From: an uncultured Bacteroidales bacterium
GTDB lineage: Bacteria; Bacteroidota; Bacteroidia; Bacteroidales; Paludibacteraceae
Assembly: GCA_900321005.1 (NCBI GenBank)
Contig: ONUF01000023.1
Coordinates: 1 to 52,469 of the forward strand
DNA: 52,469 nucleotides
Reading direction: 5' to 3'
Both the position numbers and the translations under genes were made by a program. The notes beneath the pieces are model-generated. The model was not told where the DNA came from. It searched no databases and was given only the letters and a program-made list of their open reading frames with translations. Every line of letters begins with the position of its first letter. Positions within the stretch are counted from its first letter, which is position 1. Shown here piece after piece: positions 1 to 7,461 of this stretch.

Positions 1-2373
1 GGTCTTCAGTTTCGGGCAGTTGTTAAACGTACCGTTGAGCGAGTTGATGCCGCCGCTCAGCACGACCTCTTCGAGGTTCGGGCAGTCGTTGAACTGGTGG
101 CCGAGTTTCTCTAACGTACCTTGTATCTCGATACGTTTCACTTTCGATTTGGCACTACTGCTGATGGTAAAGCCGGTGTTGATGTTCTGCGGATCCGTCG
201 GAGCGGAAGCGCTGATGATCATCGTTCCGTCCGCATAGAGCACATACAGACCGTCGTAAGCTTGGTCGCTCTCTACAATGCCGCCATGCTCGCCGATGTA
301 CTCAAACGAGAAGAGGTTCCAGTATTGCGCTGCCAGATACTTGGAGATATGCGCATCGGGGACGTCCAATTTGACACTCTTTTGTCCGGACGAAGCAGCT
401 TTGACACCGTTTCTACCCGGAGCAGAGGCGGCAGTCACACCCATGCCTTGGAACGTAGTGGAACTAACCGTAGGTGGCGTAGGAGTGGAAAGGCTCATAG
501 TTGCTTCTACAGGACAACCATTAAATGCCATACTGCCGATGGATTGTAGATTGGAACCAAAGGTGTAATTCTTTAGCCGCGTACAACCATTAAAGGCTTG
601 GTCTCCAATGGTTTCCACTCCTTTAAGACTAACTTCGCTCAGTTGGTCGTTGTTCTCAAAAGCATGCGCACCCAGTGTTTTGATAGGCGTGTGCTCGTTG
701 TCAAAATATGACTCAATAACCGTAACTTTAGAAATACCACCTGTCGGGAATGCGAAGGCATAGTTTCCAATAGAGGTCACACCGGAAGCAATCTTGATCT
801 TTCTAATAAACTCACGGTAGTTATACCATGGTTGGTTTTGTGGAGAGGTGTAGTTCGGGACATTCTTATAAATCATCAATGTGCCATCATCAAACAAACG
901 CCACATTGGATCCAATGAAGAATCCGCTACAGGGAATTGGGCAATAGTCCTGTCAAACGTAAAACTATTCCATGGGGCCACCTCGTACGTGTTAGCAATA
1001 TTGGCAGGAACAACTAACGTGACATTGGCAGCAGTCACATTCTCAAAGGTGTTACTCGGAGTCGTGGGGGCTTCACCCATTACTACAATCTTATGCAAAG
1101 TGGTGTTACGGAAAGCCTGACTGCCTATAGTGGTTAAATCTGCACCAAGGGAAAGATAAACTAACGGTGCTCCGTCAAATGCATTGGAACTGATGAGTGT
1201 AGCTGCATTGAGACTAACCGAACCTAATTGGGTATTGGCAAAAGCATTTGCTCCGATGGATGTTACTTCTGATAAGTCGGCAGTCTTCAAATTCGTACAT
1301 CCTTCGAATGCACTAACACCGACAGTATGCAACATACTATTGATACTTGTAAGGTTGGTGTAACCCTTAAAGGAATTTTTACCAACCGTCCTTGTGCCCT
1401 CGTAATAAACCTGCTTAATCTCATTTCGCAACGAATACCAAGGTGCATCAGACGGAGATGCAAAATCACCGGTTGCTTTACATACAGTTAATACGCCATA
1501 TTCATTCAAATACCATGTATCATCACCCTTTAACCAACGGCAATTCGTATATGCTGAGAAAGGAATGTTGCCAAATTGAGATTTGAAAGAAGAATATTTG
1601 CTGACAGGAACAATGATACGGAAACTGGAATTGGCTTTCACAACATCGGTATAATAAATTCCATTATTGGAAGTAGTATGTTTAAGCTTTACACCTTTCT
1701 TGCAGCCTTCTGCTATACACTCAAAACCTTTGATTACATCTGCGTTGACGGAAACATTATTGCCAAGCTGTACCAGCCCTTTATTATACAATTTATAACA
1801 AAGGTGGAATGCCTCATATCCTGTATAAGTAATAGCAGGAAAACTATTGGATTCTAGGTTCGGGCAGCCTAGAAACGCCCGTTCTCCAATGCTTGATACA
1901 TGGGTGAAATCGAACGTCTTCAAGTTGTTAATATTAGCAAAAGCCATTTCGCCTATTGTAACGGTTGAAGTTCGATTATCGAAAGTGACTTTTTTAATCA
2001 GCCACATGCCAGCAAACGCATATTTTCCAATATAAGTAACCGAAGAGGAAAAGCGTACAGAGGTTATGTATGAAAAATATGCATGCCACGGACTGGTGCA
2101 AGATGTTATTTCAAATGTAGTGTTATACGAATAATTTGTTGTTGTATTACCGTATATATCTCGTACTGTCTCTTCGGTCACATATATTTGCGATGGAGAG
2201 TAATCAACTTTTGCCTTGTAATCCGGCACAGTTACTGCATCGATATACAACTCGCCTTGGTCGCTAATCTTCCACGTACCACCGTTCTTGAACGTGCCGG
2301 ACGCAATGTCCTTTGCACTCACCGTCCATATAGCCAACAGGCTACAGACGACTAAAGTTAATAATTTTTTCAT
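1..2373 (-). CDS. BspA-like leucine-rich-repeat surface protein (3' part cut by window edge)
   Basis: I read the minus-strand frame from the ATG at 2373-2371 to the left edge and found no stop, giving 791 codons. It begins with a signal peptide (MKKLLTLVVCSLLAIWTVSA). The body is built of LRR_5/BspA repeats, recognisable by phrases such as SSIGERAFLGCPNLES, ETIGDQAFNGCTRL, FNDCPNLEEV and FNNCPKLKT about every 22-25 residues. Blocks of repeats alternate with short segments containing W-Y-L or Y-V-L-Y-A-D-G-T that read like small beta domains. Such proteins are exported adhesins or surface proteins in Bacteroidales. The C-terminus, where a T9SS sorting tail would be, is outside the window. A terminator-like hairpin lies upstream, so the gene is probably transcribed separately from the ORF6N gene. 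I found no clear TAnnTTTG promoter in front of it. Confidence 0.9.
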   Translation of the reverse strand, partial: MKKLLTLVVCSLLAIWTVSAKDIASGTFKNGGTWKISDQGELYIDAVTVPDYKAKVDYSPSQIYVTEETVRDIYGNTTTNYSYNTTFEITSCTSPWHAYFSYITSVRFSSSVTYIGKYAFAGMWLIKKVTFDNRTSTVTIGEMAFANINNLKTFDFTHVSSIGERAFLGCPNLESNSFPAITYTGYEAFHLCYKLYNKGLVQLGNNVSVNADVIKGFECIAEGCKKGVKLKHTTSNNGIYYTDVVKANSSFRIIVPVSKYSSFKSQFGNIPFSAYTNCRWLKGDDTWYLNEYGVLTVCKATGDFASPSDAPWYSLRNEIKQVYYEGTRTVGKNSFKGYTNLTSINSMLHTVGVSAFEGCTNLKTADLSEVTSIGANAFANTQLGSVSLNAATLISSNAFDGAPLVYLSLGADLTTIGSQAFRNTTLHKIVVMGEAPTTPSNTFENVTAANVTLVVPANIANTYEVAPWNSFTFDRTIAQFPVADSSLDPMWRLFDDGTLMIYKNVPNYTSPQNQPWYNYREFIRKIKIASGVTSIGNYAFAFPTGGISKVTVIESYFDNEHTPIKTLGAHAFENNDQLSEVSLKGVETIGDQAFNGCTRLKNYTFGSNLQSIGSMAFNGCPVEATMSLSTPTPPTVSSTTFQGMGVTAASAPGRNGVKAASSGQKSVKLDVPDAHISKYLAAQYWNLFSFEYIGEHGGIVESDQAYDGLYVLYADGTMIISASAPTDPQNINTGFTISSSAKSKVKRIEIQGTLEKLGHQFNDCPNLEEVVLSGGINSLNGTFNNCPKLKT

Positions 2374-2452
2374 AAGCATTTTTGGCGGTTATATCCCATC
2401 GCCCCATCGGTTTTAAATTGTTTGTTATGTTAGTTGTTTGTGATATGCATAC

Positions 2453-2486
2453 AAAAAGACGGCATACACAATGAGTGTACACCGCC
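2453..2486 (-). terminator. Intrinsic-terminator-like hairpin after the ORF6N gene
   Basis: On the minus strand an imperfect inverted repeat (2486-2458, arms GGCGGTGTACAC and GTGTATGCCGTC around TCATT) is followed by five T. It lies 100 nt after the ORF6N stop and 80 nt before the BspA start. Three mismatches weaken the stem. Confidence 0.55.
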
Positions 2487-2536
2487 TATAGCGTTGCGAA
2501 TAATCATACCACCTCTATTTACGACATATTCGTACT

Positions 2537-2546
2537 GGGGGGGGGG
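2537..2546. repeat. Homopolymer tract of ten G
   Basis: Ten consecutive G on the plus strand lie between the ORF6N stop (2587) and the BspA start (2373). No other G or C run of this length was seen in the window. Tracts of this kind are prone to slipped-strand change and to assembly error. Confidence 0.9.
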
Positions 2547-2586
2547 TAAAATTAAACATTTGTTTTACAATCAGTTGCATAGGATT

Positions 2587-3267
2587 TTATATCCAGTCGT
2601 CGTCCGTTGCGTTAAAGCCGATACGCTTGCGAGGTTTCTCTTTGGGCTTGGCTTGCAGTTCTGCCAATGACTGATTAATCAGCTCCAACTGCATACTTGT
2701 CTCTTCGTTGATCGTCCGTTGTTCCTCGTTGATATCATTCTGGTCTCGCAATACTTCCTCAATATACAGATTCAACCGTTCTACCCGTTCATTCAGTAAC
2801 TCTATCTTACTCTCCGTGGATGCCAAAGCAGCGATTGTCCGGCGCATCGCTACAAAAGCACGAGTTATCTGCACACTCATCGTCACTGCAATATCGCTAC
2901 GTAATAGTGATGCTAACATCACCACGCCATGCTCCGTAAAGGCGTATGGCAGAGCGGATTTGGGACGCTTTTGAGGGGATGTCGTCACAGATTGTGATGA
3001 CATATTGGTTTTTTCTTGTGATGTCGTCACAGATTGTGATGACATTCTGCCTTCATGTAAGGTCACAATTTGTGATTCCCAATTTTCCCATTCCGCTTTG
3101 GTGAGTTGGAACATAAAATCTTCCGGAAATCGGTCTATATTACGTTTGACAGCTTGGTTGAGGACACGAGTCTCTACCTGATACAAAGCCGCCAAATCGC
3201 GGTCGAGAATTACTTTTTGACCACGTATTTCATATATCTTTCGCTGTATAGGAACTAGATCATTCAT
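2587..3267 (-). CDS. ORF6N domain-containing protein
   Basis: A 226-residue protein. Its N-terminal half matches the ORF6N domain known from phages and Bacteroidetes genomes: I-RGQKVILDRDLAALYQVET, then LNQAVKRNIDRFPEDFMFQLT, then LPYAFTEHGVVMLASLL at about residues 105-121. The second half is a coiled-coil-like segment (KIELLNERVERLNLYIEEV, then QLELINQSLAELQAKPKEK). ORF6N domains are thought to bind DNA; the cellular role is not known. Between the two conserved motifs is a 14-residue tandem repeat (SSQSVTTS...) encoded by palindromic DNA. Two candidate promoters lie upstream. No phage genes are next to it. Start chosen at the first ATG, about 25 nt after the predicted start site of the nearer promoter. 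Confidence 0.85.
   Translation of the reverse strand: MNDLVPIQRKIYEIRGQKVILDRDLAALYQVETRVLNQAVKRNIDRFPEDFMFQLTKAEWENWESQIVTLHEGRMSSQSVTTSQEKTNMSSQSVTTSPQKRPKSALPYAFTEHGVVMLASLLRSDIAVTMSVQITRAFVAMRRTIAALASTESKIELLNERVERLNLYIEEVLRDQNDINEEQRTINEETSMQLELINQSLAELQAKPKEKPRKRIGFNATDDDWI
2979..3045. repeat. In-frame 42-nt tandem repeat carrying a near-palindrome
   Basis: The 25-nt segment at 2979-3003 recurs exactly at 3021-3045, 42 nt away, so reading frame is kept. Each copy is nearly self-complementary (ATGTC-GTCACA-GATT-GTGATGACAT). A degenerate third copy (GTCACAATTTGTGA) lies at 3062-3075. The repeats encode SQ-x-VT peptides in the ORF6N protein. Confidence 0.85.
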
Positions 3268-3299
3268 TTGGTTTATTTAAGCTTTGCAACTTTCGGCTG

Positions 3300-3330
3300 C
3301 AAAGTTACAGTTTTTTTTTCATATATGCAA
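3300..3330 (-). promoter_or_regulatory. Candidate proximal promoter of the ORF6N gene
   Basis: On the minus strand, TTG (3330-3328), a 20-nt spacer, then TAACTTTG (3307-3300), matching the Bacteroidetes pattern TTTG...TAnnTTTG. Expected leader is about 25 nt. The downstream GCAGCCGAAAGT is repeated after the distal promoter. Confidence 0.7.
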
Positions 3331-3472
3331 GAAAATGGGCGAGAAAGTGAGAAATTTCTGCGTTTTGTTATTGAAACTGCTTGAAATTGCGGATAAGCAC
3401 GGAAGTCCAGATAACACCTTTTTGTAGCGACTTTTGACAGAAGTCACACATTTTCCTAACGACTTTCGGCTG

Positions 3473-3502
3473 CAAAGATACACAAAAAAATGACATACGC
3501 AA
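3473..3502 (-). promoter_or_regulatory. Candidate distal promoter of the ORF6N gene (composite element, copy A)
   Basis: On the minus strand, TTG (3502-3500), 19 nt, then TATCTTTG (3480-3473). The -33 triplet sits in the loop of the palindrome at 3487-3518, so anything bound to the palindrome would cover it. The leader to the ORF6N start would be about 200 nt. Confidence 0.6.
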
Positions 3503-3518
3503 GCACGCATGTCATTTT
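3487..3518 (-). terminator. Palindromic terminator overlapping a promoter (copy A)
   Basis: Arms AAAATGACAT and ATGTCATTTT are perfectly complementary, and inner GCG/TGC bases extend the stem with G-U pairs to a GCTT loop. A T7 run follows on the minus strand, about 20 nt after the stop of the SpmAB-like gene. This looks like an intrinsic terminator whose T-run doubles as the promoter spacer. Confidence 0.7.
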
Positions 3519-3536
3519 AGGGGGATTTTATTGATT

Positions 3537-4769
3537 TTATCCGAAGAAGATAGGCGCGATGGCGAAGGCAGCGATGGCGCCGGCGAGGTCAGCGAGCAGG
3601 CAGCATACCACGGCGTGGCCCGTATCTTTGATATTTACCGACCCGAAATAGACAGCGAGCACATAGAACGTGGTGTCCGTCGTGCCTTGCAGGATGCAGC
3701 ACAGACGACCGACGAGACTGTCTGCACCATAGGTCGTCATCGCCTCTAACATCAGTCCGCGCGCACCACTACCGCTCAGCGGTTTCATCAATGCCGTCGG
3801 AACAGCACCCGCGAGGTCGGGATTGATGCCGCAAGCCGCGAAAAGCCAGGCGATACCGTGCTCTAACAAACCCATCGCTCCGCTGGCGCGGAACATACCG
3901 ACTGCTACCAGGATAGCGATGAGGTAGGGGATGATGCCGATAGCAGTCTGGAACCCGCCTTTGGCGCCGTCAATAAACGCATCATAGACGTTGATATGCT
4001 TGGCCGTCGCCTGGATGATGAACCAGCAGATGACACCGAGCAGCAAGACCGCTGCTATCGCCGCTGAGACGATGGCTAAAGCGTGATGCGAAAGAAGGGT
4101 CGAACCCCAAACTAACAGGCCTACAAGGGCAGTCAGACCAATGAGTGTGCCCAACACCACCGGATCTTTCATCTTGATCTTCTGGGCAATGCACACGCAT
4201 ATCAGTCCCACAAGCGTGGCTACATACGTCGCGATGAGTATCGGCAGGAAGACATCCGCCGGATTGGCAGCACCGAGTTGGGCGCGGTACGCCATGATGG
4301 TCGTCGGGATAAGCGTCAGACCGCTCGCACCCAATACCACGAACATCACCATCGCATTGGAGGCTTTCGTCTTGTCTTTGTTCAGTTCCTGCAACTCGCC
4401 CATCGCCTTCAGACCCATCGGCGTAGCCGCATTATCCAGCCCTAACATGTTCGCTGCGAAATTCATCAGCATCGAACCATAGACGGGATGACCCTTCGGA
4501 ATCTCCGGGAAGATACGACTGAAGAAGGGGTTAATGGCTTTTCCAAGGGTGTTCACCGCACCGGCTTTCTCGCCGATCTTCATGATGCCCATCCAAAGTG
4601 CGAGTACACCCGTCAGACCCAACGAGAGTTCAAAACCCGTCTTGGCACTGTCGAAGGTGGAGTTGAGAATCGCGGAGAAGATATCCACGTTCCCGTAACA
4701 GATCGCTTGCACCAATCCCATCAGGACAGCCAGCAAAATGAGCGAAATCCAGATATAATTCAAAATCAT
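3537..4769 (-). CDS. SpmA/SpmB-type fused membrane protein (nucleoside-recognition Gate domain)
   Basis: 410 residues, strongly hydrophobic, with at least eight predicted membrane spans. The N-terminal half resembles spore maturation protein A (GLTGVLALWMGIMKIGEKAG, then SMLMNFAANMLGLDNAATP). The C-terminal half resembles SpmB (GIIPYLIAILVAVGMFRASGA, then GARGLMLEAM and LQGTTDTTFYVLAVYFGS). In Firmicutes these are two genes; here they are one protein of the length usual in Bacteroidetes. The role outside spore formers is unknown; transport of a small molecule is possible. The predicted transcription start falls almost on the ATG (see the divergent promoter). A terminator-like hairpin follows. 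Confidence 0.85.
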   Translation of the reverse strand: MILNYIWISLILLAVLMGLVQAICYGNVDIFSAILNSTFDSAKTGFELSLGLTGVLALWMGIMKIGEKAGAVNTLGKAINPFFSRIFPEIPKGHPVYGSMLMNFAANMLGLDNAATPMGLKAMGELQELNKDKTKASNAMVMFVVLGASGLTLIPTTIMAYRAQLGAANPADVFLPILIATYVATLVGLICVCIAQKIKMKDPVVLGTLIGLTALVGLLVWGSTLLSHHALAIVSAAIAAVLLLGVICWFIIQATAKHINVYDAFIDGAKGGFQTAIGIIPYLIAILVAVGMFRASGAMGLLEHGIAWLFAACGINPDLAGAVPTALMKPLSGSGARGLMLEAMTTYGADSLVGRLCCILQGTTDTTFYVLAVYFGSVNIKDTGHAVVCCLLADLAGAIAAFAIAPIFFG

Positions 4770-4773
4770 GCGA

Positions 4774-4805
4774 CAAAATTACATTTTTTTTTGGATATGT
4801 GCAAA
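4774..4805 (-). promoter_or_regulatory. Promoter of the SpmAB-like gene, divergent and overlapping
   Basis: Minus strand: TTTG (4805-4802), 20 nt, TAATTTTG (4781-4774). The predicted start is within a few bases of the ATG at 4769. It overlaps the plus-strand promoter at 4790-4821. Confidence 0.8.
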
Positions 4806-4821
4806 AAAAATAGTATTTTTG
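4790..4821 (+). promoter_or_regulatory. Promoter of the methyltransferase-adenosyltransferase pair
   Basis: TTTG (4790-4793), 20 nt, TATTTTTG (4814-4821). The ATG at 4830 is only 8 nt past the -7 box, so the mRNA would have almost no leader. Confidence 0.8.
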
Positions 4822-4829
4822 CACCCTAA

Positions 4830-5642
4830 ATGGCAAAAAAAGATATCACACATCGGTTTTTTGCGTATCTGAGGCACATTTTTTGTGCTTGGAATACCAC
4901 CGGCGAAGGCATTCACTCGCCCTACCTGTTTGAGTTGGTGCGGTTCGTCCTGCGCGACGAGAATGCCTACTATTGCTTTGCCGATATCGAGCGCCGGCGC
5001 GAGTTGTTGTTGGCATGCCAAGATGTACTGGACGTGACGGATTTCGGTTCAGCAGGCTCGCCGGAAGGTAAGTTGGTGCAACGCCGCGTATGCGACATCG
5101 CCAAGACCCACTTGGAGCGTCCGAAGATAGGACAGCTGCTCTTCCGCTTGGTCAATTTTATCGCACAACACGAGAAACGACCTTTGGAGATCATCGAGTT
5201 AGGTACTTCGCTGGGTGTGACCACTGCTTATTTGGCGAGTGCTGACAGCCGTCACCGCGTGCTGACGTTCGAAGGTAGCGAAGCGGTGCTACGCGTCGCG
5301 CAGGGCGTTTGGCGGGCGTTGCGGTTGGAGAATATCGCGTGGCAGCAAGGCAATATCGACGATACCTTATTTAAATGCGCGCGCGAGAAACTGGACCTGG
5401 CGTATGTCGATGCTAATCATACTTTCGAGGCCACGATGCGGTATGTGCACTTCTTGCTGCCGCGTATGAACGAGAAGGGCGTCATCGTCATCGATGATAT
5501 CCACCATTCCGAACAGATGGAGCGGGCATGGAAAGCACTTCAAACCGATGGGCGCGTGACGACCAGCATGGACCTTTACCACGTAGGACTGCTGTTCGTT
5601 GATCCGCATTACTTGAAACGTCATTATAGAATAAGAGTTTAG
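4830..5642 (+). CDS. Class I SAM-dependent methyltransferase
   Basis: 270 residues with a Rossmann-type methyltransferase core: IIELGTSLGVTTAYLA (motif I, about residues 130-145), then VLTFEGSEAVLRVAQ (acidic residue for the SAM ribose), KLDLAYVDANHTFEATMRY and KGVIVIDDIHHSEQMERAW. This order is typical of O-methyltransferases of the catechol/caffeoyl-CoA fold that use a metal-bound diol, but the substrate cannot be told. The N-terminal part (FAYLRHIFCAWNTTGEGIHSPYLFELV) is of the type seen in Bacteroidetes members. The next gene begins about 10 nt after the stop, so the two are probably co-transcribed. Confidence 0.85.
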   Translation: MAKKDITHRFFAYLRHIFCAWNTTGEGIHSPYLFELVRFVLRDENAYYCFADIERRRELLLACQDVLDVTDFGSAGSPEGKLVQRRVCDIAKTHLERPKIGQLLFRLVNFIAQHEKRPLEIIELGTSLGVTTAYLASADSRHRVLTFEGSEAVLRVAQGVWRALRLENIAWQQGNIDDTLFKCAREKLDLAYVDANHTFEATMRYVHFLLPRMNEKGVIVIDDIHHSEQMERAWKALQTDGRVTTSMDLYHVGLLFVDPHYLKRHYRIRV

Positions 5643-5653
5643 TGTTTGGAAAT

Positions 5654-6184
5654 ATGGCAATTTACACCAAAACAGGAGACAAAGGCGAGACATCGCTGGC
5701 CAACGGCGAGCGTATCTCGAAGGCCGATGCGCGCATTGAGGCGTACGGTACGGTGGATGAACTGAACAGTTGGATCGGACTGCTGCGGGCAGGACTGAAG
5801 CAATCCGCGGTCAGTCTTCAACCGACAGATGAGCAGTTGGCATGGATGCAGAACAAGTTGTTTAACTTAGGTGCAGCCTTGAGTCTGGCTCCGGGAGAAT
5901 GGGTGAGTGAAGCCGATGTACATCATGTGGAGGCATGGATTGATGCGATGCAAGCTCAGGTGCCGAAACAACGTGCGTTCATTCTCCCAGCCGGTTCCGA
6001 ATGCGTCGCGCGATGCCATGTATGCCGTACGATTTGTCGTCGTGCGGAGCGCCGAATGATTGCGTTGGGTTGCCCCGACGAAGCGATGCAACTGATGAAC
6101 CGTATCAGTGACTATTTGTTCGTCCTTTCCCGCTATATCGGATGCAAGACCGGCGAGCCGGAAGAAGCATGGAAAAAGGACTAA
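5654..6184 (+). CDS. PduO-type cob(I)alamin adenosyltransferase
   Basis: 176 residues from the ATG at 5654. A GTG at 5642 would add four residues but lies on the previous stop, so I prefer the ATG. The N-terminus MAIYTKTGDKGETSL is the ATP-binding signature of the PduO family. AYGTVDELNSWIGLL, then FILPAGSE and CHVCRTICRRAERRMI, and finally LMNRISDYLFVLSRYI complete the family pattern. The enzyme transfers adenosine from ATP to reduced corrinoid to make coenzyme B12. No B12 riboswitch is visible upstream; the gene is expressed with the methyltransferase. Length is normal. Confidence 0.93.
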   Translation: MAIYTKTGDKGETSLANGERISKADARIEAYGTVDELNSWIGLLRAGLKQSAVSLQPTDEQLAWMQNKLFNLGAALSLAPGEWVSEADVHHVEAWIDAMQAQVPKQRAFILPAGSECVARCHVCRTICRRAERRMIALGCPDEAMQLMNRISDYLFVLSRYIGCKTGEPEEAWKKD

Positions 6185-6258
6185 AATGTGGAAAAATTGA
6201 CGGAAAAGTGCACATTTGTGTAAAAAACACCAAAAATTGTAAAATATTGCAAAAAATA

Positions 6259-6290
6259 TTTGCATGAATCAAAGTTTTTGAGTACTTTTG
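6259..6290 (+). promoter_or_regulatory. Promoter of the T9SS gene run
   Basis: TTTG (6259-6262), 20 nt, TACTTTTG (6283-6290). The first intact coding sequence, porP, begins about 210 nt downstream, with the broken DUF2795 gene between. Confidence 0.8.
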
Positions 6291-6347
6291 CACGCTATTT
6301 TGAAAAACTATGCCCGTATTGGGTCGATTTGTTATTAAAAATAAACT

Positions 6348-6525
6348 ATGTATTGGACGCTTGAATTGGCTTCGAAATTAGAGGATGCTCCCTGGCCGGG
6401 AGGTAATAGAGAATTTGCACGAGCTGGAGGACGAGGACGATGAACAGTATGAGAGCATCTTGGATATATGGCCGGATTATCCTACACAGGATGAAGACTT
6501 TTTCTTCGATGAAGAAGAGTATTAG
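6348..6525 (+). pseudogene. DUF2795-like small acidic protein, broken by a frame change
   Basis: The ATG at 6348 opens MYWTLELASKLEDAPWP, which I recognise as the start of a small acidic Bacteroidetes protein of about 70 residues (DUF2795). After CCG at 6396-6398 the frame runs to a stop at 6441-6443. From 6400 the +1 frame continues the same protein: EVIENLHELEDEDDEQ, then SILDIWPDYPTQDED and FFFDEEEY, stop at 6523-6525. From memory of the family, some 17 residues (a TKDELIDYA...SGAPL-like segment) are missing at the junction. So this is a loss of about 50 nt (3n+2) near 6399, real or an assembly error. Its end overlaps the porP start by 17 nt. Confidence 0.7.
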
Positions 6526-7459
6526 TCTGCTGCTTGGTCTTTTGGCCTTCGTTACTGCGAGTGCGCAGTTCGATCCGCAGATGGGACAATATATGTATAT
6601 GCCGACAGCCTACAATCCCGCGGCGGTGGGAGAAGGTGACTTGATGAGAGTGGTTGGTTTGCACCGCATGCAGTATGTGGACATCCCCAACGCGCCGATG
6701 AGCACTTGGTTCACTTTCTGTTCGCCGTTTGTGATAGGCAAGACGCGGCACGGCGCAGGGTTGCGGTTCCTCAATGACCGGTTCGGATTATTCTCCACCC
6801 AATCGTTGTACGCCCAATATGCGTACCGCCAGAAACTGGGAAACGGATATCTGAGTATCGGAATAGATCTGGGTTTTGTGAATGTGGGGTTCAAAGGGGA
6901 TTCGATTAACCTCAGCAAGATGGAGGATGATTATCACGAGGCGACTGATGAGTCTGTGCCGACGGGTAGTAAATCGGGTATGAAGTTCGACATGGGATTC
7001 GGTTTGTACTACAGCACTCCGACCTGGTGGGTAGGCGCGAGTTACAGCCACCTGACCCGTCCGACAGTCGATTGGGATGAATATACGTCGGTGACACTGG
7101 TGGGAACGATGTACGTCTCTGGCGGATACCATTTCCGGGTGAAGGACCACAGAGAATGGATGTTGACGCCGAGCGCGATGGTGATGAGCGATTTTATCAG
7201 TTGGGACATCAACCTCACGCTGATGTGCGACTACAAAGACCGTTACCGCTGGGGATTGGGATATCGCATCGCCGGAAGTGTGAATATCCTATTGGGAATA
7301 GATATTATTACCGGTCTGCAATTGGGATACAGTTGCGAGTTGCCGACGAACAAACTGATGTTGGAAAGTTACGGTAGTCATGAGATATACCTGGCCTACG
7401 GATTTGATATCCTGAAGCCGAAAAGAACGAACAAATATAAATCAATTCGATACTTGTAA
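6509..7459 (+). CDS. porP: PorP/SprF family type IX secretion outer-membrane protein
   Basis: 316 residues from the ATG at 6509, chosen because it gives a clean signal peptide (MKKSISLLLGLLAFVTASAQ); longer upstream reading is the shadow of the DUF2795 remnant. FDPQMGQYMYMPTAYNPA, then GLHRMQYVDIPNAP and GLRFLNDRFGLFSTQ, then LSIGIDLGFVNVGF are typical of PorP/SprF, a 14-strand-type barrel of the T9SS outer membrane that helps anchor or export substrates. It precedes gldK by 2 nt spacing and is the usual first gene of the PorPKLMN cluster. Confidence 0.93.
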   Translation: MKKSISLLLGLLAFVTASAQFDPQMGQYMYMPTAYNPAAVGEGDLMRVVGLHRMQYVDIPNAPMSTWFTFCSPFVIGKTRHGAGLRFLNDRFGLFSTQSLYAQYAYRQKLGNGYLSIGIDLGFVNVGFKGDSINLSKMEDDYHEATDESVPTGSKSGMKFDMGFGLYYSTPTWWVGASYSHLTRPTVDWDEYTSVTLVGTMYVSGGYHFRVKDHREWMLTPSAMVMSDFISWDINLTLMCDYKDRYRWGLGYRIAGSVNILLGIDIITGLQLGYSCELPTNKLMLESYGSHEIYLAYGFDILKPKRTNKYKSIRYL

Positions 7460-7461
7460 GT

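Noticed and set aside
2587-3267. ORF6N gene as part of a prophage or defence island
   Set aside because: No phage structural, integrase, nuclease or defence genes lie near it.
3319-3510. Small minus-strand ORF starting MRACVCHFFV, with a similar ORF start at 52021
   Set aside because: The shared peptide is only the translation of the composite terminator-promoter palindrome; the remainder of the two readings is unrelated.
3537-4769. SpmA/SpmB-like and CotH-like proteins as evidence for spore formation
   Set aside because: Both families are widespread in Bacteroidetes that do not form spores, and no other sporulation genes are present.
5560-6260. B12 riboswitch near the cobalamin adenosyltransferase gene
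   Set aside because: The gene follows the methyltransferase gene within 12 nt, and no cobalamin-box sequence is visible upstream of either gene.
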